Assembly: GCA_944332205.1 (NCBI GenBank)
Contig: CALVJN010000009.1
Location: forward strand, 1 to 47,116
DNA from: an uncultured Bacilli bacterium
GTDB lineage: Bacteria; Bacillota_I; Bacilli_A; RF39; UBA660
DNA: 47,116 bases
Reading direction: 5' to 3'
Part shown: positions 24,895-34,490 of the stretch, in pieces
How the letters are laid out: each line of letters opens with the position of its first letter
Numbering within the stretch: position 1 is the stretch's first letter
Notes under the pieces: model-generated
What the model was told of the DNA's origin: nothing
What the model saw: only the letters and a program-made list of their open reading frames with translations
Databases searched by the model: none
Translations under genes and position numbers: made by a program

Positions 24895-25281
24895 ATGAAA
24901 TTAATACCAAGAAAATATTTCTTAGATGATGTATTTGATGACTTTATGACACAAAATAATAACACAATGAAGTGTGATGTTTATGAAAAGGATGGTAATT
25001 ATAATATAGAAGTTGATATTCCAGGTTTCAAAAAAGAAGACATTAAAGTAGAAGCAAAAGATGGATATTTAACAATAACAGCCGAAAAGAAAGAACAAGA
25101 AGATGAAGAAAACAAAAATTATATTTGCCATGAAAGAAGATATGGAAAATATGAAAGATCTTTCTATTTAGGTGATTTGAAAACTGATGATATAAGTGCA
25201 AAATTTGAAAATGGAATTTTAAAAGTTAGAGTGCCAAAAGTCGAAGAATCTGAAAATAAGAAACTAATCGAAATAGAATAA
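24895..25281 (+). CDS. Small heat-shock protein Hsp20
   Basis: An ATP-independent holdase chaperone of the alpha-crystallin type. The alpha-crystallin domain covers about residues 25-118 (CDVYEKDGNYNIEVDIPGFKKEDIKVEAKDGYLTI, then RYGKYERSFYLGD and AKFENGILKVRVPK with the GIL motif), with a short charged tail. I take ATG 24895 as the start because aaagga lies 8 nt upstream; ATGs at 24886 and 24889 sit on that site. The gene is monocistronic, with a CIRCE-regulated promoter and its own terminator. Confidence 0.93.
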   Translation: MKLIPRKYFLDDVFDDFMTQNNNTMKCDVYEKDGNYNIEVDIPGFKKEDIKVEAKDGYLTITAEKKEQEDEENKNYICHERRYGKYERSFYLGDLKTDDISAKFENGILKVRVPKVEESENKKLIEIE

Positions 25282-25286
25282 AGTTT

Positions 25287-25317
25287 AAAGAAGCAAAACA
25301 TAATGCTTCTTTTTTTT
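25287..25317 (+). terminator. Terminator of hsp20
   Basis: A 9-bp stem aaagaagca/tgcttcttt with an 8-nt loop, then T-run to 25317. Confidence 0.85.
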
Positions 25318-25367
25318 ATTGCCAATATTAATATTAGTTGTTATAATTCAATCAAAAGAGGTATAGA

Positions 25368-26318
25368 ATGGAAAAAATTAAAAAAATAGATTTACATCTT
25401 CATTTAGATGGATCAATTAATAAAGAATATGCAGAAAAACTTTTAAATAAAAAATTAACTGATGAACTAACGATAAAAGAAAAATGTAACAACTTAAAAG
25501 AGTATTTAGATAAATTTAATTTACCTATTTCTTTATTACAAACAAAAGAAAATTTAGAAGATTTCAGTTATCTTTTAACAAAAGATTTAGTTAATGATAA
25601 TGTTATATATGCTGAAATTAGATTTTGCCCATTATTTCATACACAAAAAGGATTAAGCGAAGAAGAAGTAATTCAATCAGTTTTAAATGGTCTTAAGAAA
25701 AACAGACAAATAAAAACTAATTTAATATTATGTATGATGCGAAATTTAGATTATAACCAGAACGTTAAAATAATTGAACTTGCATATAGATTCTTAAAAA
25801 ACGGAGTTGTAGCATTAGATTTGGCAGGAGATGAAGAAAAGTATAACAATGATAAGTTTGTAGAACTATTTAAACTTGCTAACAAATTAAATATACCTTT
25901 GACTATACACTCAGGAGAAGTTGGAGACTATAACAATATTTTATCAGCAATTAAATATGGTGCTAAAAGAATAGGTCATGGCATAAACGCAATAAAAGAC
26001 TTAAAAATAATTGAAGAAATAAAAAAGAATAATATTACTTTAGAAATTTGCCCTACTAGTAATGTTCAAACTAATGCTATTAGTAAATACGAAAATCATC
26101 CAATAAAGAAATTATATGAATGTGGAGTAAAGATAACAATAAATACCGATAATAGAACAGTATCTAATATAACATTAAGTGAAGAATACAACAAATTAAT
26201 AAATGATTTTAATTTTACTATTCAAGATTTTAAATTAATAAATATAAATGCAATTAATTCATCTTTCTTAGATGATAATGAGAAAAAACAATTATTAGAA
26301 ATAATGAATGAAAAGTAA
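25368..26318 (+). CDS. add: Adenosine deaminase family protein
   Basis: A metal-dependent purine deaminase (amidohydrolase superfamily) converting adenosine or adenine to inosine or hypoxanthine for salvage. Metal ligands are in KIDLHLHLDGS (two His), LTIHSGEVGD (His and the catalytic Glu) and TINTDNRTVS (Asp); IGHGI holds the catalytic His. Length 316 aa is typical. The replacement of the usual DDP by DNR after the metal Asp is a variant seen in bacterial members. RBS agaggt precedes ATG 25368. The next gene starts 16 nt after the stop. Confidence 0.9.
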   Translation: MEKIKKIDLHLHLDGSINKEYAEKLLNKKLTDELTIKEKCNNLKEYLDKFNLPISLLQTKENLEDFSYLLTKDLVNDNVIYAEIRFCPLFHTQKGLSEEEVIQSVLNGLKKNRQIKTNLILCMMRNLDYNQNVKIIELAYRFLKNGVVALDLAGDEEKYNNDKFVELFKLANKLNIPLTIHSGEVGDYNNILSAIKYGAKRIGHGINAIKDLKIIEEIKKNNITLEICPTSNVQTNAISKYENHPIKKLYECGVKITINTDNRTVSNITLSEEYNKLINDFNFTIQDFKLININAINSSFLDDNEKKQLLEIMNEK

Positions 26319-26334
26319 GAGTAATGAGGAAACT

Positions 26335-27165
26335 ATGGAAGAAGAATACAAAAAAATTGAAAAAAGCATTATAAAGAAATACCGAAAAGAAATATGGGGA
26401 AGATTTGTAAGAGCAGTTAAAGATTATGAATTAATAAAAGAAAATGATCGAATAATGGTTTGCATATCTGGTGGAAAAGATTCATTTTTACTAGCAAAAT
26501 GTATTCAAGAATTAAAAAGACACAGTAAAATAAACTTTGATGCTGTTTATGTAGTAATGAATCCTGGTTATAAAAAAGAAAATATTGATAAAATAATTGA
26601 AAATTCAAAAATATTAAATATTGATATTGAAATATTTAACAGTGATATCTTTGCTGTCGCTGAAAAATTAAACAAAGAAAAACCATGTTATATGTGTGCT
26701 AGAATGCGTCGTGGATATCTTTATAGTAAAGCGAAGGAATTAGGATGCAATAAAATAGCACTTGGGCATCATTTTGATGATGTGATAGAAACTACACTGT
26801 TAAGTATATTTTATGGGGCAGAATTTAAAACAATGTTACCTAAATTACATAGCACAAACTTTAAAGGACTAGAATTAATAAGGCCATTATATTTAGTAAA
26901 AGAAAATGACATAATCGCTTGGAAAAATTTTAATAACTTGAATTTCTTAAATTGCGCATGTAACTTTACAGAAAAAATTAATGAAGATTCAGAACTAAGT
27001 AAAAGAATAGAAGTAAAAAATATAATTAAATATTTAAAGACTAAAAATAAAAATATTGATTTTAATATTTTTAATAGTACAAATAACGTTAATTTAAATA
27101 CAATTTTAGGATATAAAAAAGATGGTAATCAATATACTTTTTTAGATGATTATGATAAAGATTAA
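26335..27165 (+). CDS. TtcA-family PP-loop ATPase (tRNA thiolation type)
   Basis: An N-type ATP pyrophosphatase. The PP-loop is CISGGKDSFLLAK; a C-x-x-C (CYMCARMRRGYLY) and the family LGHHFDDVIETTLLSIFYG follow, and a second Cys pair NCACNFTE lies near the end. TtcA proteins bind an iron-sulfur cluster through such Cys pairs and make 2-thiocytidine in tRNA; Gram-positive relatives have less certain substrates. I chose ATG 26335, which has GAGGA 5 nt upstream, over ATG 26308, which overlaps add. It is in one operon with the deaminase. Confidence 0.85.
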   Translation: MEEEYKKIEKSIIKKYRKEIWGRFVRAVKDYELIKENDRIMVCISGGKDSFLLAKCIQELKRHSKINFDAVYVVMNPGYKKENIDKIIENSKILNIDIEIFNSDIFAVAEKLNKEKPCYMCARMRRGYLYSKAKELGCNKIALGHHFDDVIETTLLSIFYGAEFKTMLPKLHSTNFKGLELIRPLYLVKENDIIAWKNFNNLNFLNCACNFTEKINEDSELSKRIEVKNIIKYLKTKNKNIDFNIFNSTNNVNLNTILGYKKDGNQYTFLDDYDKD

Positions 27166-27197
27166 TAAATTAATATTGAATTAACAAATATTTATGA

Positions 27198-27224
27198 TAT
27201 AATAATTATTGATAATAATTATCA
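27198..27224 (+). promoter_or_regulatory. Fur/PerR box next to the -10 of the fur-family gene
   Basis: A -10 TATAAT at 27198-27203 is followed by the perfect 7-1-7 inverted repeat TGATAATaATTATCA at 27210-27224, the classic Fur-family operator form. It covers the expected transcription start, so it would repress the gene immediately downstream (autoregulation). Confidence 0.85.
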
Positions 27225-27237
27225 TTAAGGAGTAGTT

Positions 27238-27627
27238 ATGAATTCTAGAAACACAAATCAGAAAAAAATAATTCTAGAAACTCTAGTAGAAACAAAAACA
27301 CATCCAACAATATCAGAACTATATAAATTAATATTAGAAAAAAATTCATCTATTGGTAAAGCAACGTTATATCGTAATATAAAAAAATTTATAAAAGAAA
27401 ATAAGATTAAAGTAATAAAAACTAAAAAAGGTATAGTACGTTATGATTATTCTTCAAAACATATTCACTATGAATGTTTAAACTGTGGTAATATTTTTGA
27501 TATATATGATGACGAATTTCTAACTATTTTAAATAGTAGAAAATGGATTGAAAATAAAAACATTATTGACTTTAATTTTATAATATATGGGTATTGTGAT
27601 GATTGTAATAAAAAACTTAATGAATAG
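27238..27627 (+). CDS. Fur-family metal/peroxide regulator (PerR-like)
   Basis: A winged-helix repressor followed by a metal-binding dimerisation domain. Seen: HPTISELYKLI, the recognition helix region SIGKATLYRNIKKF, the metal-site HIHYECLNCG and the C-terminal CDDC, which together give the structural Zn(Cys)4 site and His ligands. Length 129 aa is slightly short. A Fur box overlaps its own promoter. The gene downstream is rubrerythrin, a typical PerR-regulon member in Clostridia, so I favour PerR over Fur or Zur, but the sequence does not prove it. Aligned Asp at the PerR-specific ligand position would settle this. Confidence 0.88.
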   Translation: MNSRNTNQKKIILETLVETKTHPTISELYKLILEKNSSIGKATLYRNIKKFIKENKIKVIKTKKGIVRYDYSSKHIHYECLNCGNIFDIYDDEFLTILNSRKWIENKNIIDFNFIIYGYCDDCNKKLNE

Positions 27628-27688
27628 TTATTAAAATAAATTTATTAAAAGTAAATTTATTTTAAAATAAATAAAATGGAGGAAAAAA

Positions 27689-28240
27689 ATGAAATACGAA
27701 GACTTAAAAGGGACAAAAACAGAACAAAATTTAATGACAGCATTTGCTGGAGAAAGTCAAGCTAGAAATAAGTATAGCTATTATGCATCAAAAGCAAAAA
27801 AAGATGGATATGAACAAATAGCAGCAATTTTTGAAGAAACTGCTAACAACGAAAAAGAACATGCTAAATTGTGGTTTAAATACCTACATGGTGGAGACAT
27901 ACCTTCTACAGAAGAAAACTTAAAAGATGCAGCAGCTGGTGAAAATTATGAATGGACAGATATGTATGCTAGCTTTGCAAAAACAGCTAAAGAAGAAGGG
28001 TTTAATGAATTAGCTTATTTATTTGAAGCAGTTGCAAAAATTGAAAAAGAGCATGAAGAAAGATATTTAACATTATTAAAAAATGTTGAAGATCAAAGGG
28101 TTTTTGAAAAAGATGGAGATAAAATTTGGATTTGTAGAAATTGTGGGCATGTTTATGTTGGTAAAAAGGCACTAGAAGTATGTCCAGTATGCAAACATCC
28201 AAAAAGTTACATGGAAGTAAAAGCTGACAATTATAAATAA
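27689..28240 (+). CDS. rbr: Rubrerythrin
   Basis: A non-heme diiron peroxidase that detoxifies hydrogen peroxide in anaerobes. The ferritin-like domain (residues 1-140) has the ligand motifs [25 protein letters not shown], and [14 protein letters not shown]. The C-terminal rubredoxin-like domain has two C-x-x-C pairs (CRNCG, CPVC). Length 183 aa is standard. GGAGG lies upstream of ATG 27689. A purely AT 12-bp inverted repeat at 27633-27663 separates it from the fur-family gene and may be a weak terminator or operator. It suggests an anaerobic lifestyle. Confidence 0.96.
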   Translation: MKYEDLKGTKTEQNLMTAFAGESQARNKYSYYASKAKKDGYEQIAAIFEETANNEKEHAKLWFKYLHGGDIPSTEENLKDAAAGENYEWTDMYASFAKTAKEEGFNELAYLFEAVAKIEKEHEERYLTLLKNVEDQRVFEKDGDKIWICRNCGHVYVGKKALEVCPVCKHPKSYMEVKADNYK

Positions 28241-28252
28241 TTAAATATGATA

Positions 28253-28282
28253 AATCAAGAGACATATCTCTTGATTTTTATT
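28253..28282 (+). terminator. Terminator of rubrerythrin
   Basis: A perfect 10-bp stem aatcaagaga/tctcttgatt, 4-nt loop, then T-rich tail. It also lies just beyond the end of the convergent gene. Confidence 0.85.
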
Positions 28283-28294
28283 GTCAGCAATAGA

Positions 28295-29575
28295 TTAAAA
28301 GAACTCTTTTTTAAGTACTTTAGTAGTATCCTTCTGCTCAATACTTCTTTTTAAATCTACTAAAGTATTTTTTAAAATTAAAATATTATCAATTAAATTT
28401 TTAAAGTCATAAGATTGTTTGTTTATTAAAAATATATTATTATCTAAATAATTTAGCATGTCCTCTAAAGCACCGATAGCATCACTAATTAAATTATTAG
28501 CCAATGATATATCATTAACAGCTCCATTAAATAAAGATTGAGTGTCTACTCTTTTTTCATTAAAAAAGTTATTTTTGATACTTAAAATTTGAATAGAAAC
28601 AAGAACTGAAGTGTAAATATCATTAATCTCATTTAAATATTTCTTTATTATATATTTAAATTGAATATCTAAATTAAATATTTTTTTATATTGTGAATTA
28701 GTAAAATATGCAAAAGTATTTATTTTACTTTTTTTTCTATTTAAAATGAAAGGAACAATAGCTTTCTTTTTTTTATTCCAATTAAAATTTACATTATTTT
28801 TTTTAGCTTCTATTTTTCTTTTTTTCTCTTGTTTTTCTTCTTTTATTAAATAATTATTATTTGAATTAGATGTATTGATCTTTTCTTCTTTATTAACTAT
28901 ATATTTTTTTAAGTTGCTGTTATTTTTACTATGTTTAACTTTTATATCAACAAGTTTAAATTTATTATAATTATTTTTATGATTAATTTTTAGTCTTTTT
29001 TGTACTTTATAAACATTTGAATCAACTTTAGAAATTTTTCTATCTTTTTTCTCCCATTTTTCTAAATCAAAATTCTTCTTTATTAATTTTTCATCTTTTG
29101 GTGTTTGTTTAGATATATTATTGCTATTTACTGTACTAATTTTGATAGTATCTTCTTCATTTATATTTTCTATTTGTTTTTTATCTTTTTCTTTAACTTT
29201 TTTAATATTATCTTTAGAATTATTGTTAGATAATTCTTTAACATATATTTTATTTTTTACATAAAAAAAATTTAATTCTAATCTTTCTTTCGCTTTTTTT
29301 ACTAAATAATCAATATCTCTTTTATTAACAGATTCTAAATATTTTATTTGCTCCTCTAATTCTTTGACATCTGTTGGGTCAACATAATTGTCGTTTATAT
29401 AAGTTTTTATTTCTTTTATTAATAATCTACTTTCAAAATTTAAATTCTTTTTTTCTTTTTTTATCTTTGTTGCATTATTATTTTTTTGAATGACAGCATT
29501 AAATGGCAAAAAAATAATTTCAATGATAAAAAGCAAAAAGTTAATTATAATTCTTTTCTTTTTTCTTTTCTTCAT
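28295..29575 (-). CDS. Lys/Asn-rich membrane-anchored orphan protein
   Basis: No family recognised. A basic start (MKKRKKKR) and a hydrophobic segment at about residues 9-27 could be a signal anchor. Residues ~35-110 are helical, ~115-280 are a long Lys/Asn/Ser-rich low-complexity stretch, and ~290-426 are a helical, heptad-like domain (many Ile/Leu/Asn, LISDAIGALEDMLNYLDNN). The protein is 426 aa. It stands alone, convergent to rubrerythrin and divergent from prsW. It may be an extracellular or wall-associated structural protein; this is only inference from composition. Confidence 0.65.
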   Translation of the reverse strand: MKKRKKKRIIINFLLFIIEIIFLPFNAVIQKNNNATKIKKEKKNLNFESRLLIKEIKTYINDNYVDPTDVKELEEQIKYLESVNKRDIDYLVKKAKERLELNFFYVKNKIYVKELSNNNSKDNIKKVKEKDKKQIENINEEDTIKISTVNSNNISKQTPKDEKLIKKNFDLEKWEKKDRKISKVDSNVYKVQKRLKINHKNNYNKFKLVDIKVKHSKNNSNLKKYIVNKEEKINTSNSNNNYLIKEEKQEKKRKIEAKKNNVNFNWNKKKKAIVPFILNRKKSKINTFAYFTNSQYKKIFNLDIQFKYIIKKYLNEINDIYTSVLVSIQILSIKNNFFNEKRVDTQSLFNGAVNDISLANNLISDAIGALEDMLNYLDNNIFLINKQSYDFKNLIDNILILKNTLVDLKRSIEQKDTTKVLKKEFF

Positions 29576-29702
29576 AAAGCACCTTCAAATAAAAATATAA
29601 TCAATATTATATTATAATAATTTAATTACTGCAATTTATATTCGATAATTTACTTATTAATATATAAGTGTTATAATTCATATATAAAAAGGGTGTGATA
29701 GT

Positions 29703-30392
29703 TTGATAGTTACCATGTTACTTGCCATATTACCGACTATAGTTTTAGGTTACTTTATATATAAAAAAGATATTATAGAAAAAGAACCAATTAATCTACT
29801 TGCCAAGTTGTTTTTTATTGGAGTCCTTTTAACTATTCCAGCAGCTTTTTTAGAGAATTTTTTAATTGGTATTATAGACCTTAATATAAAGAATATAGTT
29901 TTAAAAGCTTTTGTTTTATCATTTTTTTGTATTGCATTAATAGAAGAAGGATATAAATATTTATTTTCTTACTTAATTGGTTACAAAAACAGAAATTTTA
30001 ATCACATATATGATAGTATTGTTTACTGTGTTTTTTTGTCACTCGGATTTGCGACATTAGAAAATATTTTATATGTATTAGAATATGGTAAATCTACAGC
30101 TATATTAAGAGCAGTAACATCAGTTCCAGCACATGTCTTTTATGGGATTTCTATGGGATATTATATGGGTATTGCAAAATATTATGAAAAAAAATTTAAT
30201 AAGTTTAAGGAGTTAAAAAACAAGATGTTAAGTTTTATTTCCCCAATAATAATTCATGGAATTTTTGACTTTCTTTTATTGACAGAAAATGAAATAATGA
30301 TTACCATATTTTTTATATTTGTATTTTTTATGTATATAATAGCATATTTTCAAATAAAAAAACACTCAAAAGTTATGACAATGCTAGAGTAA
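29703..30392 (+). CDS. PrsW-family intramembrane metalloprotease
   Basis: A polytopic membrane protein of 229 aa with about seven to eight segments. The PrsW motifs are present: EEGYKY (E-E-x-x-K) near residue 79, FATLENILY near 117, PAHVFYGISMGYYMG near 141 with the active-site His, and HGIFDF near 181. PrsW of Bacillus cuts anti-sigma factors such as RsiW; no sigma/anti-sigma pair lies here, so its substrate is unknown. The start is TTG 29703 after gggtgtgat. The next gene starts 13 nt downstream with AAGAGG. Confidence 0.88.
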   Translation: MIVTMLLAILPTIVLGYFIYKKDIIEKEPINLLAKLFFIGVLLTIPAAFLENFLIGIIDLNIKNIVLKAFVLSFFCIALIEEGYKYLFSYLIGYKNRNFNHIYDSIVYCVFLSLGFATLENILYVLEYGKSTAILRAVTSVPAHVFYGISMGYYMGIAKYYEKKFNKFKELKNKMLSFISPIIIHGIFDFLLLTENEIMITIFFIFVFFMYIIAYFQIKKHSKVMTMLE

Positions 30393-30405
30393 AGAAGAGG
30401 TTTTT

Positions 30406-32571
30406 ATGAAAGAAGTATTTGATAGTAAAAAAAAGATAATATTATTTTCACTAGAATTGTTTTTATTAACAGCTATAATTATAAATATATTTCCAAATAA
30501 TTTACAAACATTGTTAGTAAAATTATTGTATCCAATATATTTTTTTATATTAACTTTTGGATATTCTTATAGACATAATTTAAATTGGGATATCACAATA
30601 ATTCTAATGATGTTATATATGATAGTTGGATATTTTTGCCTTTTCGATAACATTAGTGGAATTATGATTTTAGAATCTTTAATTACTGGTTTTCTAGCAA
30701 ATATATTTTTAATAATATTCAAGAAAAAAAATAAACATGATATAAAATATGAAAAATATTCGCAAAAAATTAAATATATAATAAATTTTTCTATACCATT
30801 AATTTTAATTCTAATTTTAGAGATTTATTTTAAAATTTGTACATTCGAAATGCCTGATATAAGAATAGAAATTAACGCTTTTATAATCATGGTTGTCATA
30901 ATCTATGCTATATTTTTATTTTTATTATCAATACTAAGAGATGGTTTTAGAACAAATTTAATATTTTCCATAATTTTTTTAATTTTATTTGTAGCAAATC
31001 AAATGAGAATTTTTTATACAAGTGATACATTGTTATTAACAGATTTTTTATTTCTACAAACAACTGGAGAAATTGTAAATTTTGTTGATGTTACCTTAAT
31101 CAATTCTATAAAGTATATATTGACACCAACTATTATAGTAATAATACTATTTACTTATTTGCTAATAATTAATTATAGGTATAATATAAAAATAAAGAAA
31201 ATTAAAATAGTTATTCCAACTTTTTTTTGTTCATTATTTATTATTCTTGTTTTATTTATACCTTTAAAAAATATAGATAAATTTATTTTAAACAAAATAT
31301 ACGATAATAAGAAAGTAACTGATTATACTATATCTGTAAGCAATACAAGATATTATTATAAATATGGAGTAATTAGCGGAATGTATGGTAAATTTCTAGA
31401 AAGTAGAAGGTATGAACCAGAAAATTATGATGAAGAAGGATTGAAGTATATTATTAATAACGCCAAAAGAATTACTCCTACGTGGAAAAAACCAAATGTA
31501 ATAGTTATTTTTTCTGAATCCTTTTGGGATATATCAGCATTAGAAAATATAAAATTTGATAAAGACATTATTGAAAACTTTCATAAGTTACAAAACGAAG
31601 GTAAAGTAATTGATATGATTTCTCCAGCTTATGGAGGAGTAAGTGCTAATGTTGAATTTGAAATTTTAACCGGAGGAAGCCTTAATTATTTTAGCAAAGG
31701 ATATATTCCTTATATGCAACTATATGATAATAATTTAAAAGAAGGAATTCCCTCTATAATCACGGAGTTTAAAAATAATGGGTATAAGACCGTAATTTTA
31801 AATTCATCTAGTAAAAATATGTTTAACTGTGATAGAGTATATAATTATTATCAAGTTGATGAAAAAAGACATCTTTATGATGAATTAGACCTAAATGGAA
31901 AATATGTTAGTGATAAATATTTAACTGATGAAATAATTAAATACTTTAATAATAAAAATAAAAACGAAAAAACTTTTTACTTTACAATTACAATGGGCGG
32001 ACACATGCCATATTATGAAGAAAGATATAACAAATATGATTTTTCGATAATTGAAAGTCCTTATAATAATGATATAAATGGAACAATTAAAGCTTATGCC
32101 GAAGGAATTTACAAAGCAGATCAAGAACTTGGAAGATTGTACGATTATATAAAAAATTATGATGAAGATACAATCATTGTCTTTTTTGGAGATCATTTAC
32201 CTCATTTACAGACAGAAAATGGTTATGATGCATTATTTGAAATTGGTTATTTAAATAATGAATATGACTTAAATAGTGTTTATCGTCAATTTAATACAAA
32301 AGCATTAATTTTAAGTAATTATGATTTAAATTTTGGAGATATAAAATATTTGAGCCCAGATTTATTGTTTACATATATTATGAATAATATGGATTTAGAA
32401 TTATCAGCATATTACAAATGGTTATATACCACGATTGAAGACTTACCATCTTCTAATTATGTTGTTAGTATTGATAACAATGGAAATTTATATTATACTT
32501 TAGGTCTAGAAGAAAAAATGAATGATACATATAAATTAAGGGAAAAAGTTCAATATATGTTGTTTAAATAA
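30406..32571 (+). CDS. LTA synthase-like sulfatase-fold phosphoglycerol transferase
   Basis: Residues 1-290 hold about seven to eight membrane segments. The rest is an extracellular sulfatase-fold domain: FSESFWDISAL (metal Glu371), PAYGGVSANVEFEILTGGS at the nucleophile loop, TMGGHMPYY and FFGDHLPHL with Asp and His metal ligands. LtaS uses Thr at the nucleophile; the aligned residue here is Ser413. The family polymerises glycerol phosphate onto lipoteichoic acid or transfers it to glycans. At 721 aa it is longer than LtaS. It is cotranscribed with prsW (13 nt). Confidence 0.85.
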   Translation: MKEVFDSKKKIILFSLELFLLTAIIINIFPNNLQTLLVKLLYPIYFFILTFGYSYRHNLNWDITIILMMLYMIVGYFCLFDNISGIMILESLITGFLANIFLIIFKKKNKHDIKYEKYSQKIKYIINFSIPLILILILEIYFKICTFEMPDIRIEINAFIIMVVIIYAIFLFLLSILRDGFRTNLIFSIIFLILFVANQMRIFYTSDTLLLTDFLFLQTTGEIVNFVDVTLINSIKYILTPTIIVIILFTYLLIINYRYNIKIKKIKIVIPTFFCSLFIILVLFIPLKNIDKFILNKIYDNKKVTDYTISVSNTRYYYKYGVISGMYGKFLESRRYEPENYDEEGLKYIINNAKRITPTWKKPNVIVIFSESFWDISALENIKFDKDIIENFHKLQNEGKVIDMISPAYGGVSANVEFEILTGGSLNYFSKGYIPYMQLYDNNLKEGIPSIITEFKNNGYKTVILNSSSKNMFNCDRVYNYYQVDEKRHLYDELDLNGKYVSDKYLTDEIIKYFNNKNKNEKTFYFTITMGGHMPYYEERYNKYDFSIIESPYNNDINGTIKAYAEGIYKADQELGRLYDYIKNYDEDTIIVFFGDHLPHLQTENGYDALFEIGYLNNEYDLNSVYRQFNTKALILSNYDLNFGDIKYLSPDLLFTYIMNNMDLELSAYYKWLYTTIEDLPSSNYVVSIDNNGNLYYTLGLEEKMNDTYKLREKVQYMLFK

Positions 32572-32639
32572 TAATATAAAATAAATTTAATAGATAAGTA
32601 TAATTGCAAATTAAAATTTTAGAAAGTGTGTAACGATAA

Positions 32640-34490
32640 ATGATATTAGATAAAATAAATAACCACGTGGATTTAAAAAAGTTAACAATAAAAGAAAAAA
32701 AAGTCTTGGCAAAAGAAATTAGAGAATTTCTTATTGAAAAAATATCTAAAAGTGGTGGACATTTAGCCTCCAATCTAGGAATAGTAGAGATTACAATAGC
32801 ACTTTTAACTAGTTTTGATATAGATAATGACAAAATAATATTCGATGTTGGACATCAAAGTTATGTTTATAAAATTTTGACAGGAAGAAAACAATATTTT
32901 GATAATTTAAGAAAGTATAAAGGACTAAGAGGTTTTCCATATCGAAGAGAAAGCAAATATGATTTTTTTGAAACTGGACATAGTAGTACTTCTATATCAG
33001 CCGCGCTAGGCATGGCAAGAGCACGTGACATAAATAAAGAATCATATAATATTGTTTCGGTAATTGGTGATGGTTCAATTAGTAATGGTATGAGTCTAGA
33101 AGCAATTAACGATTTAGGTTACCGAAAAACTAAAATGATTATAATTTTAAATGATAATGGTATGAGTATTTCTTCAAATGTTGGAGGAATATCTAGCTAT
33201 TTAAGTAGAATAAGCATAAATGAAAAATACTTAAAAATAAAAAACAAAATGAAGCATTCTCTAGATGATACTGTTATAGGAAATATTTCTATAAAGTTTT
33301 TGTCAAGAATAAAAGATGGTATGAGAACTTTTTTAGTACCATCAAAATATTTTGAAGCGATGGGATTAACTTATATTGGACCCATAGATGGGCATGATAT
33401 AGCATTAATGACTAAAGTTTTTAATAGAGCAAAAAAGTCTGAAAGTCCTATTATTGTTCATGTTGTTACAAAAAAAGGATTTGGGTACATGAAGGCAATG
33501 GAAAATCCAGAATTATACCACGCTGTTTCTCCGTTTAATTGGAAAGAGGGAATAAAAAAATCTCAAATAGAAACTTATTCAAGTCGTTTCGGTAAAGTAA
33601 TGATTGACATTGCAAAAAATAATAGTAAAATAGTTGCAATAACTGCTGCAATGAAAGATGGAGTAGGATTGCAAGAGTTTTTTGAAAAATATCCAGAGCG
33701 AAGTTTTGATGTAGGAATTGCAGAAGAACATGCTGTAACATTTGCAGCAGGACTAGCAACCTGTGGTATGATACCAGTCGTTGCTATATATTCGACATTT
33801 CTGCAACGCAGCTTTGATCAAATAATACATGATGTTTGCATGCAAAATTTACATGTTATATTTGCAATAGATCATGCAGGAATTGTTGGAAATGATGGAG
33901 AAACTCACCAAGGGATTTTTGATTTATCATATCTTTCACTAATACCAAATTTAATAATAATATCTCCAAAAACAATAAATGAAATAGATAAAATACTAAA
34001 GTGGTCAGTAAAACAAAAATATCCTATAGCAATTAGATATCCTAAAGGAATAGATGAAATTTCTTTAAATCCAATTTCTAGTATTTCATTAGCAAAATGG
34101 GAGGTAATGTCATATGGTAAGAACATTGCAATAATTGCTACAGGGAAAATGGTACAAAAAGCAGTACTGGCAAAAGAAAAATTTAAATTAGACATTACTA
34201 TAATAAATGCAATATTTATAAAGCCTGTTGACAAAAAAACTTTGAAATATCTGGCTAAGAATAATTATAATATAATCACAATAGAAGATAATACTTTAAA
34301 CGGTGGTTTATCTTCACAAATTCAATTACAATTGAATAAATTTGTCTATAAGAAAACAATAACTGCAATAGGCTTTGAAGATAAATTTATAGAACAAGGT
34401 AGTCAAGAAGAGTTATATAGCCAAGAAAAAATTACTATTAAAAGAATAAAATGTGAAGTTGAAAAAATAAGGAGAAAATATGGAATATAA
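32640..34490 (+). CDS. dxs: 1-deoxy-D-xylulose-5-phosphate synthase
   Basis: Thiamine-diphosphate enzyme joining pyruvate and glyceraldehyde 3-phosphate, first step of the MEP isoprenoid pathway. Seen: GGHLASNLGIVE, FDVGHQSYVYKILTGR, the ThDP site GDGSISNGMSLEAIN, PIDGHDI, then the transketolase pyrimidine domain with GIAEEHAVTFAAGLA and the C-terminal transketolase domain. Length 616 aa is normal. RBS is weak (agaaagtgtg); a TATAAT lies near 32600. Its last 11 nt overlap the PP2C start. Isoprenoids from this pathway feed undecaprenyl phosphate for the wall genes nearby. Confidence 0.95.
   Translation: MILDKINNHVDLKKLTIKEKKVLAKEIREFLIEKISKSGGHLASNLGIVEITIALLTSFDIDNDKIIFDVGHQSYVYKILTGRKQYFDNLRKYKGLRGFPYRRESKYDFFETGHSSTSISAALGMARARDINKESYNIVSVIGDGSISNGMSLEAINDLGYRKTKMIIILNDNGMSISSNVGGISSYLSRISINEKYLKIKNKMKHSLDDTVIGNISIKFLSRIKDGMRTFLVPSKYFEAMGLTYIGPIDGHDIALMTKVFNRAKKSESPIIVHVVTKKGFGYMKAMENPELYHAVSPFNWKEGIKKSQIETYSSRFGKVMIDIAKNNSKIVAITAAMKDGVGLQEFFEKYPERSFDVGIAEEHAVTFAAGLATCGMIPVVAIYSTFLQRSFDQIIHDVCMQNLHVIFAIDHAGIVGNDGETHQGIFDLSYLSLIPNLIIISPKTINEIDKILKWSVKQKYPIAIRYPKGIDEISLNPISSISLAKWEVMSYGKNIAIIATGKMVQKAVLAKEKFKLDITIINAIFIKPVDKKTLKYLAKNNYNIITIEDNTLNGGLSSQIQLQLNKFVYKKTITAIGFEDKFIEQGSQEELYSQEKITIKRIKCEVEKIRRKYGI

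Noticed and set aside
32564-32833. Minus-strand ORF over the start of dxs
   Set aside because: Overlaps the conserved dxs N-terminus and has no family features.
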